A program made the translations under genes and the position numbers. 47,259 nt of DNA, from the NCBI GenBank assembly GCA_964505415.1, contig CAZDHW010000015.1, forward strand, positions 1 through 47,259, written 5' to 3'. This document shows, piece after piece, positions 24,269 through 33,051 of the stretch; positions within the stretch are counted from its first letter, which is position 1; the number at the start of each line of letters is the position of its first letter. Origin of the DNA: DTDR01 sp964505415. Its GTDB lineage: Bacteria > Hydrothermota > Tepidihabitantia > Tepidihabitantales > DTDR01. Under the pieces are notes generated by a model. The model was not told the DNA's origin. It made no database searches and saw only the letters and a program-made list of their open reading frames with translations.

Positions 24269-25369
24269 TTAATCACTCTTTAAATAGAAAGTTTTTATCC
24301 TTTTAATAATCTTTTTTTGCTCAATCTTTTTTAAAAAGGGATAACAAGGTAAACTTAATACCTCTTTTTTGATTTTTAAACAATTATCTATCTTTAAAAC
24401 CCTTGAATTCCCTTTAAAAATCGGTTGCTCGGGAAGGGCATAAGGATAATAAATTTTTGTCTCAATCCCCCTTTTAGCCAAATATTCTTTTAATTTTATA
24501 TTCTCTTTTACCCGAATGGTATAAATATTATAAGAATGATATTTTTCTTTTTCTTCTTTTGGAGTTATTAATAAAGGAAAAAGATTTTTATTGTAATTTT
24601 TAGCAATTTCTACTCTTTTTCTGATAAGTTTTCTTATTTTTTTTAGCTTTATCCTTAAGATTTTAGCTTGAAGGTTATCAAGTCGAGAATTAAGTCCAAT
24701 ATCATCAATTATATCTTTTTTTAAATCAGGATTTCTTAATTCCTTTAGTTTATTATAAAGATAAGCGGAATTGGTAAGACAGAGACCACCGTCACCAAGA
24801 CAACTTAAATTTTTTGTTGGATAAAAGGAGAAACAGCTGAGTTCGGAAAAAGTTCCACAATATCTATCTTTATATTTTGAACCAAAACTTTGGCAACAAT
24901 CTTCTATTAAGAAGACCCCTTTTTTATTTTTAATCTCAATAATCTCATCTAAATCACAGGGAAGGCCAAAAAGATGGACAACTATTATCCCCTTGGTTCT
25001 TTTGGAAAAGGCTTTTTTTATCTCTTCGGGGGAAATATTGAAATCATCTTTGATATCAACAAAAACCGGCTTAGCACCAACAATTAATATCGCTAAGGCA
25101 GTAGAAATAAAAGAAAAGGAAGTGGTAATAATCTCATCCCCTTCTTTAACTTTTAATGCCTTTAAGGCTAAAACCAGAGCATCGGTTCCGGAATTTACTC
25201 CAACGGCATAATATTTTTTTTGGGAAATAAAAGCCGAAAAATCCCTTTCAAAGAGTTCTAACTCTTTACCCAAAATATATTCACCCTTTTTCAAAAATTG
25301 GTTAAGGTTTTTAAACTCCCTTTGGAAGTATTTATATTCCCTACTTAAATCAATGAAGGGGATTTTCAA
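24269..25369 (-). CDS. DegT/DnrJ/EryC1/StrS-family PLP aminotransferase
   Basis: This 366-aa protein is a sugar-aminotransferase-family enzyme. Visible are NSGTDALVLAL (58-68), EDCCQ with the PLP-ring Asp (D157), and FYPTKNLSCLGDGG with the PLP Lys (K186). Such enzymes usually aminate nucleotide-linked keto-sugars for surface glycans. The start is TTG inside the end of the upstream gene (20-nt overlap). No other sugar-nucleotide genes are adjacent; its neighbours are two tagged secreted proteins, so a link to their glycosylation is only speculation. Confidence 0.9.
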   Translation of the reverse strand: MKIPFIDLSREYKYFQREFKNLNQFLKKGEYILGKELELFERDFSAFISQKKYYAVGVNSGTDALVLALKALKVKEGDEIITTSFSFISTALAILIVGAKPVFVDIKDDFNISPEEIKKAFSKRTKGIIVVHLFGLPCDLDEIIEIKNKKGVFLIEDCCQSFGSKYKDRYCGTFSELSCFSFYPTKNLSCLGDGGLCLTNSAYLYNKLKELRNPDLKKDIIDDIGLNSRLDNLQAKILRIKLKKIRKLIRKRVEIAKNYNKNLFPLLITPKEEKEKYHSYNIYTIRVKENIKLKEYLAKRGIETKIYYPYALPEQPIFKGNSRVLKIDNCLKIKKEVLSLPCYPFLKKIEQKKIIKRIKTFYLKSD

Positions 25370-26027
25370 AATAAATTCCCTTTTTTAAAAAAGGTGTCCT
25401 TAATTTTTTACCCAAAGGGGAATAGCAATTTTTATAATCAAATTTTTTCTCTTTTAAAATAAGAATTTTTTTAAATTTTTTAGCTCCTTTAAGTAGAGAA
25501 TTACCTTCTTTTATGACGTTTAAACTGGTATCTTCAAGGGTTAAACTATCAAAATAGATTCTTGCTTGTGGTAGCGCGATTAAGGAAACCAAAAGAAAAC
25601 GGGCTGAATTGGGAGCAGTAAACCAGCGGGCATATTCTCGATAATTATTAGAAAAATATAATGGGATAACTATGGGCATTCCAATTAAATTAAAAAGACT
25701 ATCAAGAAAGTAAAAAGAAAAGGAGCCAGAAATAAATGTTCGGCAATGGGCAAAACCAAAAAAATAATAGGAATAATTTGGTCTCACAATAGTTAATGTG
25801 TGAGCAAAGGCAAGCGTATCTTCGCCTCGGAGATAAAGGGAATAATTACCACTATAAGCATAAGTGCTTTTTACTGCTGAACTTTCTCTTAGTATCTCCG
25901 AAGTGAGCCAACCGAAAGGCATTTTAACCCCTAAGGTATCTAACCAGATTTCAAAAGAAGGATTAGGCAAGATATTAAAAGCAAAAATAAAAGAAAAGAT
26001 AAACATTAAAAGAAAAAAGTTTCTCAT
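25350..26027 (-). CDS. Secreted protein with carbohydrate-binding-like domain and C-terminal sorting-type tag
   Basis: The 225-aa protein has a signal peptide (RNFFLLMFIFSFIFAF) and then NPSFEIW, the usual opening of a jelly-roll carbohydrate-binding-type domain. YSGNYSLYLRG and ARIYFDSLTLED follow, both common in these domains. Its C-terminus (KKFDYKNCYSPLGKKL, then FLKKGIYFE) resembles the tags of the proteins at 26024 and 40410. The start overlaps the upstream stop by 4 nt. Ligand unknown. Confidence 0.7.
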   Translation of the reverse strand: MRNFFLLMFIFSFIFAFNILPNPSFEIWLDTLGVKMPFGWLTSEILRESSAVKSTYAYSGNYSLYLRGEDTLAFAHTLTIVRPNYSYYFFGFAHCRTFISGSFSFYFLDSLFNLIGMPIVIPLYFSNNYREYARWFTAPNSARFLLVSLIALPQARIYFDSLTLEDTSLNVIKEGNSLLKGAKKFKKILILKEKKFDYKNCYSPLGKKLRTPFLKKGIYFENPLH

Positions 26028-27268
26028 AGCTTAAAATAAACTCCCTTTTTAAGATATTTTACTTTTTTACCCGAAATATCATAAACACATCTATCAAACT
26101 TTTTTCCTTTTAAATTGATTATCTTTTTTAAACGCCTTTCTTTCTTCTCTTCTTCTATTCCCACAAAAGGACGACTTTTTAAACATAGAAGTTGATAATT
26201 ATTACCATCTTGGTGGCCAATCAATAAATAGCCAATATTTTGATGATCAATAATTAAAGAACCACTTTGGCTTCGCCCATCAACTAAAACTTCGGAATTT
26301 ACCCAATTATTAGTAAAATTAGAACAATGATAAATCATTTGGGTTCGCAAATTGCCGTTTATTCTTTCCCAACTGATATGGACCTTATTATCCTTTACAA
26401 AGAAACTTCTTATTTCCGCACTATTGGTATCGGTTATCAATTGATAGGGCTGCCATTCCCGAGAATTTGGTGGTCGATAAAGATAACAAGTCCTTTTTCT
26501 TAAACCAAAACCATCGTCACCCGAAGCACAAAGAAAGAGCTCCCCATTCTCTTGAGCATAAATAGCGGAATTATAATCATAAAGATTTATGGTAGTTAAC
26601 ACTTCATAAGAAAAATTAGTATCCCCTAAAAAAGAATTTTCCGCGTGATGAATATGGTATTCCGGATAATTGCCGCCCCGATAACTAATATGACAGATTC
26701 CTTCAGGAGAAATTGTTAAATAAGGAGCAGCTCCCAAACCAAAATCTCCTAATTGGCTATTTCTTAATTGAACAATCTGAAAATTATGGGGTAGGCCCCA
26801 AAGATAATATAATTTGTAACCCCCTCCTACTAAACTTTTAATCCAAACGATGTGACAGAGACTATCCCTAAAGGCAATTGTTGGTGAATAATCCCATAGG
26901 TTATCGTTGGTAATTCTTACCTTTATAAAATTGCCATAATGATTTGTTAGATAATAAAGCTCGTTGTAAGTAACGACTGGCGAAGTATAAGCAATGTGAA
27001 CTTTCCCATCAGGAGTAACCGCGATTACTCCGTTAGGATTGGTAGTTTCGGCTAAAATTAAAGGAGTCGACCAATTGGAATCAGGTTTTTTATAAGCATA
27101 AAATAGTTGATAATAATTACCTACCCTTTCGTGCCAAATCGCATGAAGGGTATTAAAAGAGTCTAAAGCCAGAGATTGCATCGTTAAATATTTAGCATTA
27201 CTATTAACCAAAATGGTATCAATACCCACCGTCACCCATTGAGTAATAAGGAAAAATATTACCACCAT
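26024..27268 (-). CDS. Secreted sialidase-like beta-propeller protein with C-terminal tag
   Basis: The 414-aa protein has a short hydrophobic N-terminus (VVIFFLITQWVTVG). Propeller-type repeats follow, with Asp-box-like turns: LHAIWHERVGNYYQLFYA, VHIAYTSPVVTYNELYYL and CHIVWIKSLVGGGYKLYYL. No catalytic sialidase set is seen, so it is probably a binding or structural protein. The end reads GKKFDRCVYDISGKKV then LKKGVYFKL, the shared C-terminal tag. It heads a three-gene run with a leaderless-type promoter. Confidence 0.7.
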   Translation of the reverse strand: MVVIFFLITQWVTVGIDTILVNSNAKYLTMQSLALDSFNTLHAIWHERVGNYYQLFYAYKKPDSNWSTPLILAETTNPNGVIAVTPDGKVHIAYTSPVVTYNELYYLTNHYGNFIKVRITNDNLWDYSPTIAFRDSLCHIVWIKSLVGGGYKLYYLWGLPHNFQIVQLRNSQLGDFGLGAAPYLTISPEGICHISYRGGNYPEYHIHHAENSFLGDTNFSYEVLTTINLYDYNSAIYAQENGELFLCASGDDGFGLRKRTCYLYRPPNSREWQPYQLITDTNSAEIRSFFVKDNKVHISWERINGNLRTQMIYHCSNFTNNWVNSEVLVDGRSQSGSLIIDHQNIGYLLIGHQDGNNYQLLCLKSRPFVGIEEEKKERRLKKIINLKGKKFDRCVYDISGKKVKYLKKGVYFKL

Positions 27269-27274
27269 AAAAGG

Positions 27275-27302
27275 ATGATAATCAAAAATAACTATTTGTC
27301 AA
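27275..27302 (-). promoter_or_regulatory. Promoter of the 27268-24269 run (leaderless)
   Basis: On the minus strand, TTGACA (27297-27302), 16-bp spacer, TATCAT (27275-27280), ATG 6 nt later. Confidence 0.65.
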
Positions 27303-27313
27303 TAACGAAATTT

Positions 27314-27480
27314 GGGGTAAGATAAAAAGATATTTTTTCGTTAATAATATTATGATGAATAAAAAAGAATAACTTATAAAAGAAATTAGAAAAATAAAAA
27401 GTCACTTTCCAAAAATTAAGAAAAAGCAAGCTAAGAAAGAGCTGTTCCCCCTACCGTCTCCTGAACGGTTCCCTCAGATA
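27314..27480 (+). repeat. Dispersed intergenic element, copy B
   Basis: This stretch matches copy A (7625-7788, minus) in order: GGGGTAAGATAAA (27314-27326), TTTTCGTTA (27335-27343), a TAATAT box, ATGATG, and AATAAAAAAGAA (27358-27369). From the ATG at 27355 the frame stops after NKKE (TAA). The same frame then stays open and encodes KKELFPLPSPERFPQ, echoing ELQRYPFPEEFRE in copy A. Either both are decayed copies of a small gene, or the element is an RNA. A TAACGAAA/TTTCGTTA inverted repeat brackets its first part (27303-27343), only in this copy. It occupies most of the 323-nt gap between divergent genes. Confidence 0.5.
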
Positions 27481-27500
27481 TTTTATTTTTATTAAATTAA

Positions 27501-27528
27501 TTGACTTTTATTTTTTATTTTCTATATT
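27501..27528 (+). promoter_or_regulatory. Promoter of the SpoIID-like gene run
   Basis: TTGACT (27501-27506), 16-bp spacer, TATATT (27523-27528). The leader is about 57 nt, without a clear GGAGG before the ATG at 27592; a tiny GTG frame (27547 onward, 14 codons) lies within it. Confidence 0.5.
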
Positions 27529-27591
27529 TTAATTTTAACATACAAGGTGAGCATTATCTTTTTTGTTAAAGGTTGGCTGGGCAGTATTTAA

Positions 27592-28743
27592 ATGTTATTA
27601 CCAGTAAGAGTTTTTAATTTGGTTGTTATTTTTCTTTCCCTTTTTTTATTCTCTTGTACCCCTTTTGTTAAAAAGGGAAGGCCCTTTGAACCAAACATTC
27701 GGGTTTTAATTCTTTTTGCCGAAGATACTTTCTCTCTAAAGGGTTTTTTTACTTTAAGCCAAAATGGAAAAAAAATTGAAATAAGGGATAAAAAAATAAA
27801 TGTTAAAGAAAATAAAGTTTATTTAAGAGATTCAGTTATTTTTGATTTGGAAAATGGCGAAGTTATAATAACTCCCTATCCCAATACCAATTTAGCCGTT
27901 TATAATAATGTCTACCGCGGATATTTTAAAATTCTGTATAAACCAGTATGGAAATATAAAAAGCCTTGTTTAATAAATGTTTTGCCTTTAGAAGAATATC
28001 TCTATTCGGTTGTCGCCTGTGAAATTGGTCCTATTAATGAAAAAAATTACGAAAGTGCCAAAGCCCAAGCAGTGGCTGCTCGGAGTTATGCTTTATTTCG
28101 CATAACTCAAAACCAATTGAAATTTTATGACATTTTTGCAGCGCCCAATTTAGACCAAGCCTACTACGGTAAAAATCGGGAAACCTTCTTAACCACGAAA
28201 GCCGTTAAAGAAACTAAAGGCGAAGTTCTTATAGATAGCAAAAGAATTTTTAAAGCCCTTTATCATGCGAATTGCGGCGGTATTCTTTTTAATGGTAAAC
28301 GGGATGCAGAAAATTATTCTTTAGCCAAAGAACCCCTTTGTAAAAAGAGTAAAAATTATCGATGGGAAAAGGAGATAAAGATAACCGATTTAATTGACAG
28401 TATAAAAAAGGTTATTAATTTTCCTAAGAAGTCAACAATAAGAATAAAGAGAATAAAACTGGAAAAGGAACGCAAATCAAAACGGGTTAAAAAGGTAAGG
28501 TTTTTCACTAATGTTTTAAATTTCTATCTTTCGGGCGAAAAATTTAGAAACCTCTTTTCTTTAAAATCAACGCTTTTTGAGATAAAGTTAAAAGGTAATA
28601 AATTAAAAATTACCGGTTATGGTTATGGCCATGGTAAAGGTATGTGCCAAGATGGGGCAATGGCGCTGGCGGAGAAAGGTTATAATTACAAAGAGATTTT
28701 ACGCCATTATTATCCAAAAAAGAAAATCTTTAAACTTTATTAA
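27592..28743 (+). CDS. SpoIID/LytB-domain lipoprotein
   Basis: The 383-aa lipoprotein has lipobox LFLFSC (C22). The SpoIID domain shows LPLEEYLYSVVACEIG with its conserved Glu, AKAQAVAARSYALFRI, YHANCGGIL, and the closing YGYGHGKGMCQDGAMALAEKG. SpoIID-type enzymes are lytic transglycosylases on glycan strands lacking stem peptides; outside spore formers they act in wall turnover or division. It heads a run with a GT-C type membrane protein and a DUF4159 protein. Confidence 0.88.
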   Translation: MLLPVRVFNLVVIFLSLFLFSCTPFVKKGRPFEPNIRVLILFAEDTFSLKGFFTLSQNGKKIEIRDKKINVKENKVYLRDSVIFDLENGEVIITPYPNTNLAVYNNVYRGYFKILYKPVWKYKKPCLINVLPLEEYLYSVVACEIGPINEKNYESAKAQAVAARSYALFRITQNQLKFYDIFAAPNLDQAYYGKNRETFLTTKAVKETKGEVLIDSKRIFKALYHANCGGILFNGKRDAENYSLAKEPLCKKSKNYRWEKEIKITDLIDSIKKVINFPKKSTIRIKRIKLEKERKSKRVKKVRFFTNVLNFYLSGEKFRNLFSLKSTLFEIKLKGNKLKITGYGYGHGKGMCQDGAMALAEKGYNYKEILRHYYPKKKIFKLY

Positions 28744-30191
28744 TGAAGTTTTTTAAAATTTTTTCTCTTCTCTTAGCAATCATTATTCCCCTTTTTTTTG
28801 CCAATTATTTTTTAAAAAATTTTAATACGACTACTTGCTGTTTAGACGGATTTTCTCATCTTTATATTGCCAAGAATGTTATCCACAATGGTGAGTCCTC
28901 TACTATTAAAAACCTCGGAACTGTTTGGCTGCCTTTATATCATTTGTTATTAATTCCCTTTGTCTTTTTTGACTCTCTTTATTTCTCGGGCTTGGCCGGT
29001 ACTTTTTTAAATACTTTTTTGCTATTTTTTATCATTCTTTTAATCTTTAAAATCTTTCCTTTTCCCTATTCCTTTTTTACCTCCCTTTGTTTTCTTTTTT
29101 ATCCTTATTTAATAATCTACACCATTTCTCCAATGAGCGAATTATTAACGATTTTTTTATTAGTTTTATCTTTTTATTATTTTTTAAAAGATGAGCTCCC
29201 AAAGTTAATTATTACCGTGATTCTTGGGACATTAACCCGTTATGAGTTTTATTTGATTGCCTTTTTTCTTTTTTTCTATTATTATTTTAAGAAAAAAAAG
29301 ATTTTTCTGATTTTCTTAGGTATTTTCTTTTGGCTTTTTTATAATTATCTTTTCTATTCTGACCCCTTCTATTTTTATAACCACCCAGTAACTAAAAATA
29401 CCTGCGGAATTTTACCTTACGCCTTTAATTTAAAAAATTTAATAAAATTTAATTTAAAAATTTTAAAAGAACTCTTTGGTTATCTACCAATAATCACCTT
29501 TATTACCTTTTTTTATCTAATTTATAAAAGATTTTATAAGATTCTTTTTTTAATTCTTCCGTTATTAACTCATCTTTTTTTAGAATATTTTAATATCAGT
29601 TTGGGTTACAGTCGCTTTTATTTATTATCCTTACCATTCTTTCTCTTCACTCCTTTCTTTCTTATCAAGGAGTTTAAAAATAAAAATCTTTCGCTTATTT
29701 TTACTTTTATAACTTTTATTAGTCTCTTTGCCAATTTTGAAATATTTACTTTGTGGAAAACGGGAAAAAACCATTACCAAGGAAAATTTCCCTATGGTCA
29801 TCATCTTGATATTAATTATCCTTCAGTAAAAACAAAGATTTTATATTTCAAAAATTTATTTTCAGAAGTTGATTTAAAAAATAAAAAAATTTTAATTCCC
29901 TCCTCCCAAGAATTTCAGGTATTTTCTTTTGCTTTAAAGATAAGACCCGAAAATATTTTTGATGCTTATGATAAAGAAATTATAGCTATTATGCTTAATC
30001 CAGAAAAATATTGTGACTTTTTGGTAACCGAAAATTTTTTAAGCGATTTTTCTTTTCGCTTTCACAAATTTTTTAAAAATAATTATTACTGTGTTCTCTT
30101 TTTAAAAGATAATGAGTATCGGCAAAAAATTTTAAACAATTTCTCTTTTAAAAAAGGTGATGAAAAATATTCGCTCTATTTGAAAAAATAA
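28743..30191 (+). CDS. Multi-spanning GT-C-type glycosyltransferase-like membrane protein
   Basis: The 482-aa protein has about ten hydrophobic segments and an early outward loop CLDGFSHLYIAKNVI with an Asp, followed by LGTVWLPLYHLLL. This layout is that of GT-C (ArnT/PMT-like) transferases using polyprenyl-phosphate sugars. A soluble C-terminal stretch of about 130 residues follows the last helix. It shares one nucleotide with the spoIID-like stop codon. The donor and acceptor are unknown, and the family call rests on topology and the loop, not on a full motif. Confidence 0.6.
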   Translation: MKFFKIFSLLLAIIIPLFFANYFLKNFNTTTCCLDGFSHLYIAKNVIHNGESSTIKNLGTVWLPLYHLLLIPFVFFDSLYFSGLAGTFLNTFLLFFIILLIFKIFPFPYSFFTSLCFLFYPYLIIYTISPMSELLTIFLLVLSFYYFLKDELPKLIITVILGTLTRYEFYLIAFFLFFYYYFKKKKIFLIFLGIFFWLFYNYLFYSDPFYFYNHPVTKNTCGILPYAFNLKNLIKFNLKILKELFGYLPIITFITFFYLIYKRFYKILFLILPLLTHLFLEYFNISLGYSRFYLLSLPFFLFTPFFLIKEFKNKNLSLIFTFITFISLFANFEIFTLWKTGKNHYQGKFPYGHHLDINYPSVKTKILYFKNLFSEVDLKNKKILIPSSQEFQVFSFALKIRPENIFDAYDKEIIAIMLNPEKYCDFLVTENFLSDFSFRFHKFFKNNYYCVLFLKDNEYRQKILNNFSFKKGDEKYSLYLKK

Positions 30192-30215
30192 TTTTTTTCT
30201 TTACCATTAAAAAAA

Positions 30216-30827
30216 ATGAATATCCTACTTTTCCTCTTTCTCTTTAACCTCACAATTGCCCGACTAAAATATAACGGAGGTGGTGATTGGTATAATGACC
30301 CGGAGATAATACCCAATTTAGCCAAGGAGATAAATAAAAGAACCAGTGTCAAAGTGGAAGAAAAGGAAGAGGTTTGCGAACCCCTTTCGGAAAATCTCTA
30401 TCAATATCCTTTTATCTTTATGACTGGTCACGGTAATATCTTCTTTTCGGAAGAGGAAGCAAAGAATTTAAGGAATTATTTATTGAATGGCGGTTTTTTA
30501 TATGCCGATGATGACTACGGAATGGATAGCGCTTTCCGAAGGGAAATAAAAAAGGTATTTCCCGATAAAGAACTTGTTGAAATCCCTATGGAATTTCCCA
30601 TTTTTCATATTTTTTATAAATTTGACAAAATTCCAAAAATCCATGAACATTATGAAGGAAGTCCAAGAGCTTACGGAATTTTTCATAATAAAAGATTGGT
30701 AGTTTTTTATACCTGGAATACTAATATCAGTGATGGTTGGACTGACCGGCATAATGACCCATTAGAAAAAAGAGAATTGGCAATAAGAATGGGAATAAAT
30801 ATCTTTCTTTATGCCTTATCTCAATAA
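30216..30827 (+). CDS. DUF4159-family exported protein
   Basis: The 203-aa protein has a signal peptide (NILLFLFLFNLTIA) and then RLKYNGGGDWYNDPEIIPNL, the DUF4159 opening. YPFIFMTGHGNIFFSEEE, LLNGGFLYADDDYG and a C-terminal NDPLEKRELAIRMGINIFLYAL follow. These domains have a class-I glutamine-amidotransferase-like fold; the biochemical role is not known. Its last 7 nt overlap the end of the convergent gene on the other strand. Confidence 0.85.
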   Translation: MNILLFLFLFNLTIARLKYNGGGDWYNDPEIIPNLAKEINKRTSVKVEEKEEVCEPLSENLYQYPFIFMTGHGNIFFSEEEAKNLRNYLLNGGFLYADDDYGMDSAFRREIKKVFPDKELVEIPMEFPIFHIFYKFDKIPKIHEHYEGSPRAYGIFHNKRLVVFYTWNTNISDGWTDRHNDPLEKRELAIRMGINIFLYALSQ

Positions 30828-32227
30828 TTAAAATTGCTGGAAAATACCCATCTTTTACTTATAATCTTCGGAATTTTAAATTTCTTTAAATCGCCAAAAT
30901 CACTTTGCCAAAGATGACTGAAACGGAAATTAAGGAAATCAAAGATTCTAAAAGAGAGATTTAAAAAGATATTATAATTATATTCCTTTCTATCTTTATG
31001 AAAATAAAGAATTGGTATAAAAATTGGAAAGAGCGAGAAATTATCTTTTTCTAATTTATTGCCCAGATAAAAAATAACCTTTCCTTTAAAACTCTCTTCC
31101 TTTAGATAATCAACTCTTTCGCGCATTCCTAAAAAGAGATTGTTGCCAAATTTAAAAAGGTTAATGTAATAAAAAAAGCCAAAACCCATTTCTTCATAAA
31201 CATTTTCTTTTTTATCTTTTAAAATCTTTTTTCCCTCATAAATAATCCCTTTACCTTGTTCGGAAAAATCTTTATCTTCTTCATAGCTACCGGTATGCCA
31301 CTCTTTTACCCATTCTAAATAACCTTGATAACTACTATCTTTATCTTGGTAATAACCTATTCCTTTTTTGATTTGCGAAAGGTACCCCAAACGACCAATG
31401 AGCAATTTATTATCGCTTAAACCCTTAAATTTCTTTTTAAAAAAGAACGAAATATCTTTAATAAAAATTGTGCTTGTCTCTTCGTTCGCTTTTGATTGGC
31501 AAGAAAATCTTCTCTTCGAAATTAATTCTTCATAATAATAATTTAAAACTGTATCGCCTTCTTTTGCCAACGAGTATTCTTCAACAAAATTTTCATTTAC
31601 CTCTTCCCTATTTTCACTAACAGTCAATTTTTCTTTTGAGGCATTTAAATCAAAACCAACCTCAAAATTTTTTCTTTTTAAATAAAAGGAAAAGGGGAAA
31701 TAAAAAATATCACTTTTTGTCTGAGTAAAATAAGAATTTTTAAAATATTTTTTTTCTAAAGTGTAATCAACATCAAAATCAAAATAATCTCCGGCGGAAT
31801 CGCCGGCTGAATAGCTCTCATAATAGAAATCAGTTTTTTCGTAAAAAAATTTATCTTCATAAAAATTTTTCTGCTTACCAATTTGCCCTTTAAAACCATA
31901 GGAATAATCTTTGCTTTTCTTGGCGATAATAAAAGTGAAACTTTTTTCGGAAGTAAATTCTGTCTCAAAGTTGTTAAAAATTAAGGCATAAGGGAAAAAA
32001 ATATTTTTATTGACAAAGATTAAAGAGCTGAATTGGGGATTTTTGCCGTCAGAATAAATTGTAAAACCGATAAATCTTTCTTTTAATTCCACAAGATAAG
32101 CTGGGTTAAAATAATAATAAGTATAAGGATTTTCCACAAATTCGTTTACCAGCCCTTCTTTTTCTAATAGGGCCTCCGGATAACCAAAAATTAATAATGG
32201 TAAAAAAAGAAATAAAAAATTTCTCAT
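30821..32227 (-). CDS. Predicted outer-membrane beta-barrel protein
   Basis: The 468-aa product starts at MRNFLFLFLPLLIFGYP, a signal peptide. GGGAGG lies 5 nt before this ATG and a promoter just upstream, which rules out the longer frame start at 32275. The rest is amphipathic strands rich in Tyr, Phe and Lys with charged loops (for example KDYSYGFKGQIGKQKNF) and a last strand ending VFSSNFNY. No family is recognised. Single-gene transcript. Confidence 0.7.
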   Translation of the reverse strand: MRNFLFLFLPLLIFGYPEALLEKEGLVNEFVENPYTYYYFNPAYLVELKERFIGFTIYSDGKNPQFSSLIFVNKNIFFPYALIFNNFETEFTSEKSFTFIIAKKSKDYSYGFKGQIGKQKNFYEDKFFYEKTDFYYESYSAGDSAGDYFDFDVDYTLEKKYFKNSYFTQTKSDIFYFPFSFYLKRKNFEVGFDLNASKEKLTVSENREEVNENFVEEYSLAKEGDTVLNYYYEELISKRRFSCQSKANEETSTIFIKDISFFFKKKFKGLSDNKLLIGRLGYLSQIKKGIGYYQDKDSSYQGYLEWVKEWHTGSYEEDKDFSEQGKGIIYEGKKILKDKKENVYEEMGFGFFYYINLFKFGNNLFLGMRERVDYLKEESFKGKVIFYLGNKLEKDNFSLFPIFIPILYFHKDRKEYNYNIFLNLSFRIFDFLNFRFSHLWQSDFGDLKKFKIPKIISKRWVFSSNFNY

Positions 32228-32246
32228 TCTTTCCTCCCTTTTTCTC

Positions 32247-32275
32247 ATTTTATCAAAATTTTTGATTTTTGTCAA
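32247..32275 (-). promoter_or_regulatory. Promoter of the beta-barrel gene
   Basis: On the minus strand, TTGACA (32270-32275), 17-bp spacer, TAAAAT (32247-32252). A leader of about 13 nt carries GGGAGG. Confidence 0.75.
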
Positions 32276-32281
32276 TAAATA

Positions 32282-32920
32282 TTAAATAGTCTTTTCGGCA
32301 GCGATAACCACAAAACTTCCTTCTCCAAAGCCTTCCTTTGGTTCTTCTATTTCTTTTATCTCTTCCAAGGGTTTAAAAAGAGTTTGGTAAAAAACAAAAT
32401 TTTTAAAACCATTCCTTTTTAACAAATCAACTACCTCCTCTACCGTAAAGAAATTAGCATATTTATAAATCTTATGCCCGGCTTCTTTCTTTTCCTGATA
32501 AATTTTTCCTAAGGGGCTATTTTTAGCTATTATGCCGATAACTATCTTTCCGTTATCTTTTAAAACCCTTTTGGCTTCTTTTATCACTTCCTCAGGATTT
32601 TCCACAAAACATAAGGTAATAATCAAGGCCACATAATCAAACTCTTTATCAGAAAAAGGCAATTTTTCGCCTCTGCCAACAAAAGTTTTTATCCCTCTCT
32701 TTTTCGCAATGCTTAACATCTTTTCTGATGGGTCGATTCCATATTCAATTCCTAATGCTTGGGCAAATCTTCCTGTTCCCACACCTATTTCCAATCCCTT
32801 TTTACCTTTCGGAATTACTTTCTTTAAAACTACTACTTCGGAAAGATAAACCCACTTATTCTTTTCATACCACTCATCATACTCTTTAAAATGTTTATTA
32901 AATATTTCTATCTTGCTCAT
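32282..32920 (-). CDS. SAM-dependent class I methyltransferase
   Basis: This 212-aa protein has the Methyltransf_11 pattern: GLEIGVGTGRFAQAL (SAM loop), GIDPSEKML (acidic after strand 2), LPFSDKEFDYVALIITLCFVE, and EAKRVLKDNGKIVIGI. The substrate is not predictable; small-molecule or quinone-type acceptors are usual. No GGAGG is near the ATG; a TATCAT lies 6 nt upstream but without a good -35 box. It stands between two envelope genes on the same strand. Confidence 0.85.
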   Translation of the reverse strand: MSKIEIFNKHFKEYDEWYEKNKWVYLSEVVVLKKVIPKGKKGLEIGVGTGRFAQALGIEYGIDPSEKMLSIAKKRGIKTFVGRGEKLPFSDKEFDYVALIITLCFVENPEEVIKEAKRVLKDNGKIVIGIIAKNSPLGKIYQEKKEAGHKIYKYANFFTVEEVVDLLKRNGFKNFVFYQTLFKPLEEIKEIEEPKEGFGEGSFVVIAAEKTI

Positions 32921-33051
32921 TTATTTATGATAATCTATTGGTTATATAGGAAATTGTTTTTAATATTATCCGATTACTATTTTTATATTCATTTCGTTCC
33001 TCTAATTATGAACAAAAACCCTTCTTTCCCCTCTTTATATTTTTATAAAAT

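Noticed and set aside
27547..27591. 14-codon GTG frame in the SpoIID-like gene leader
   Set aside because: Too short, no pattern, and could arise by chance.
32228..32275. Earlier start for the beta-barrel gene at 32275
   Set aside because: It lies within the promoter; the ATG at 32227 has GGGAGG and begins the signal peptide.
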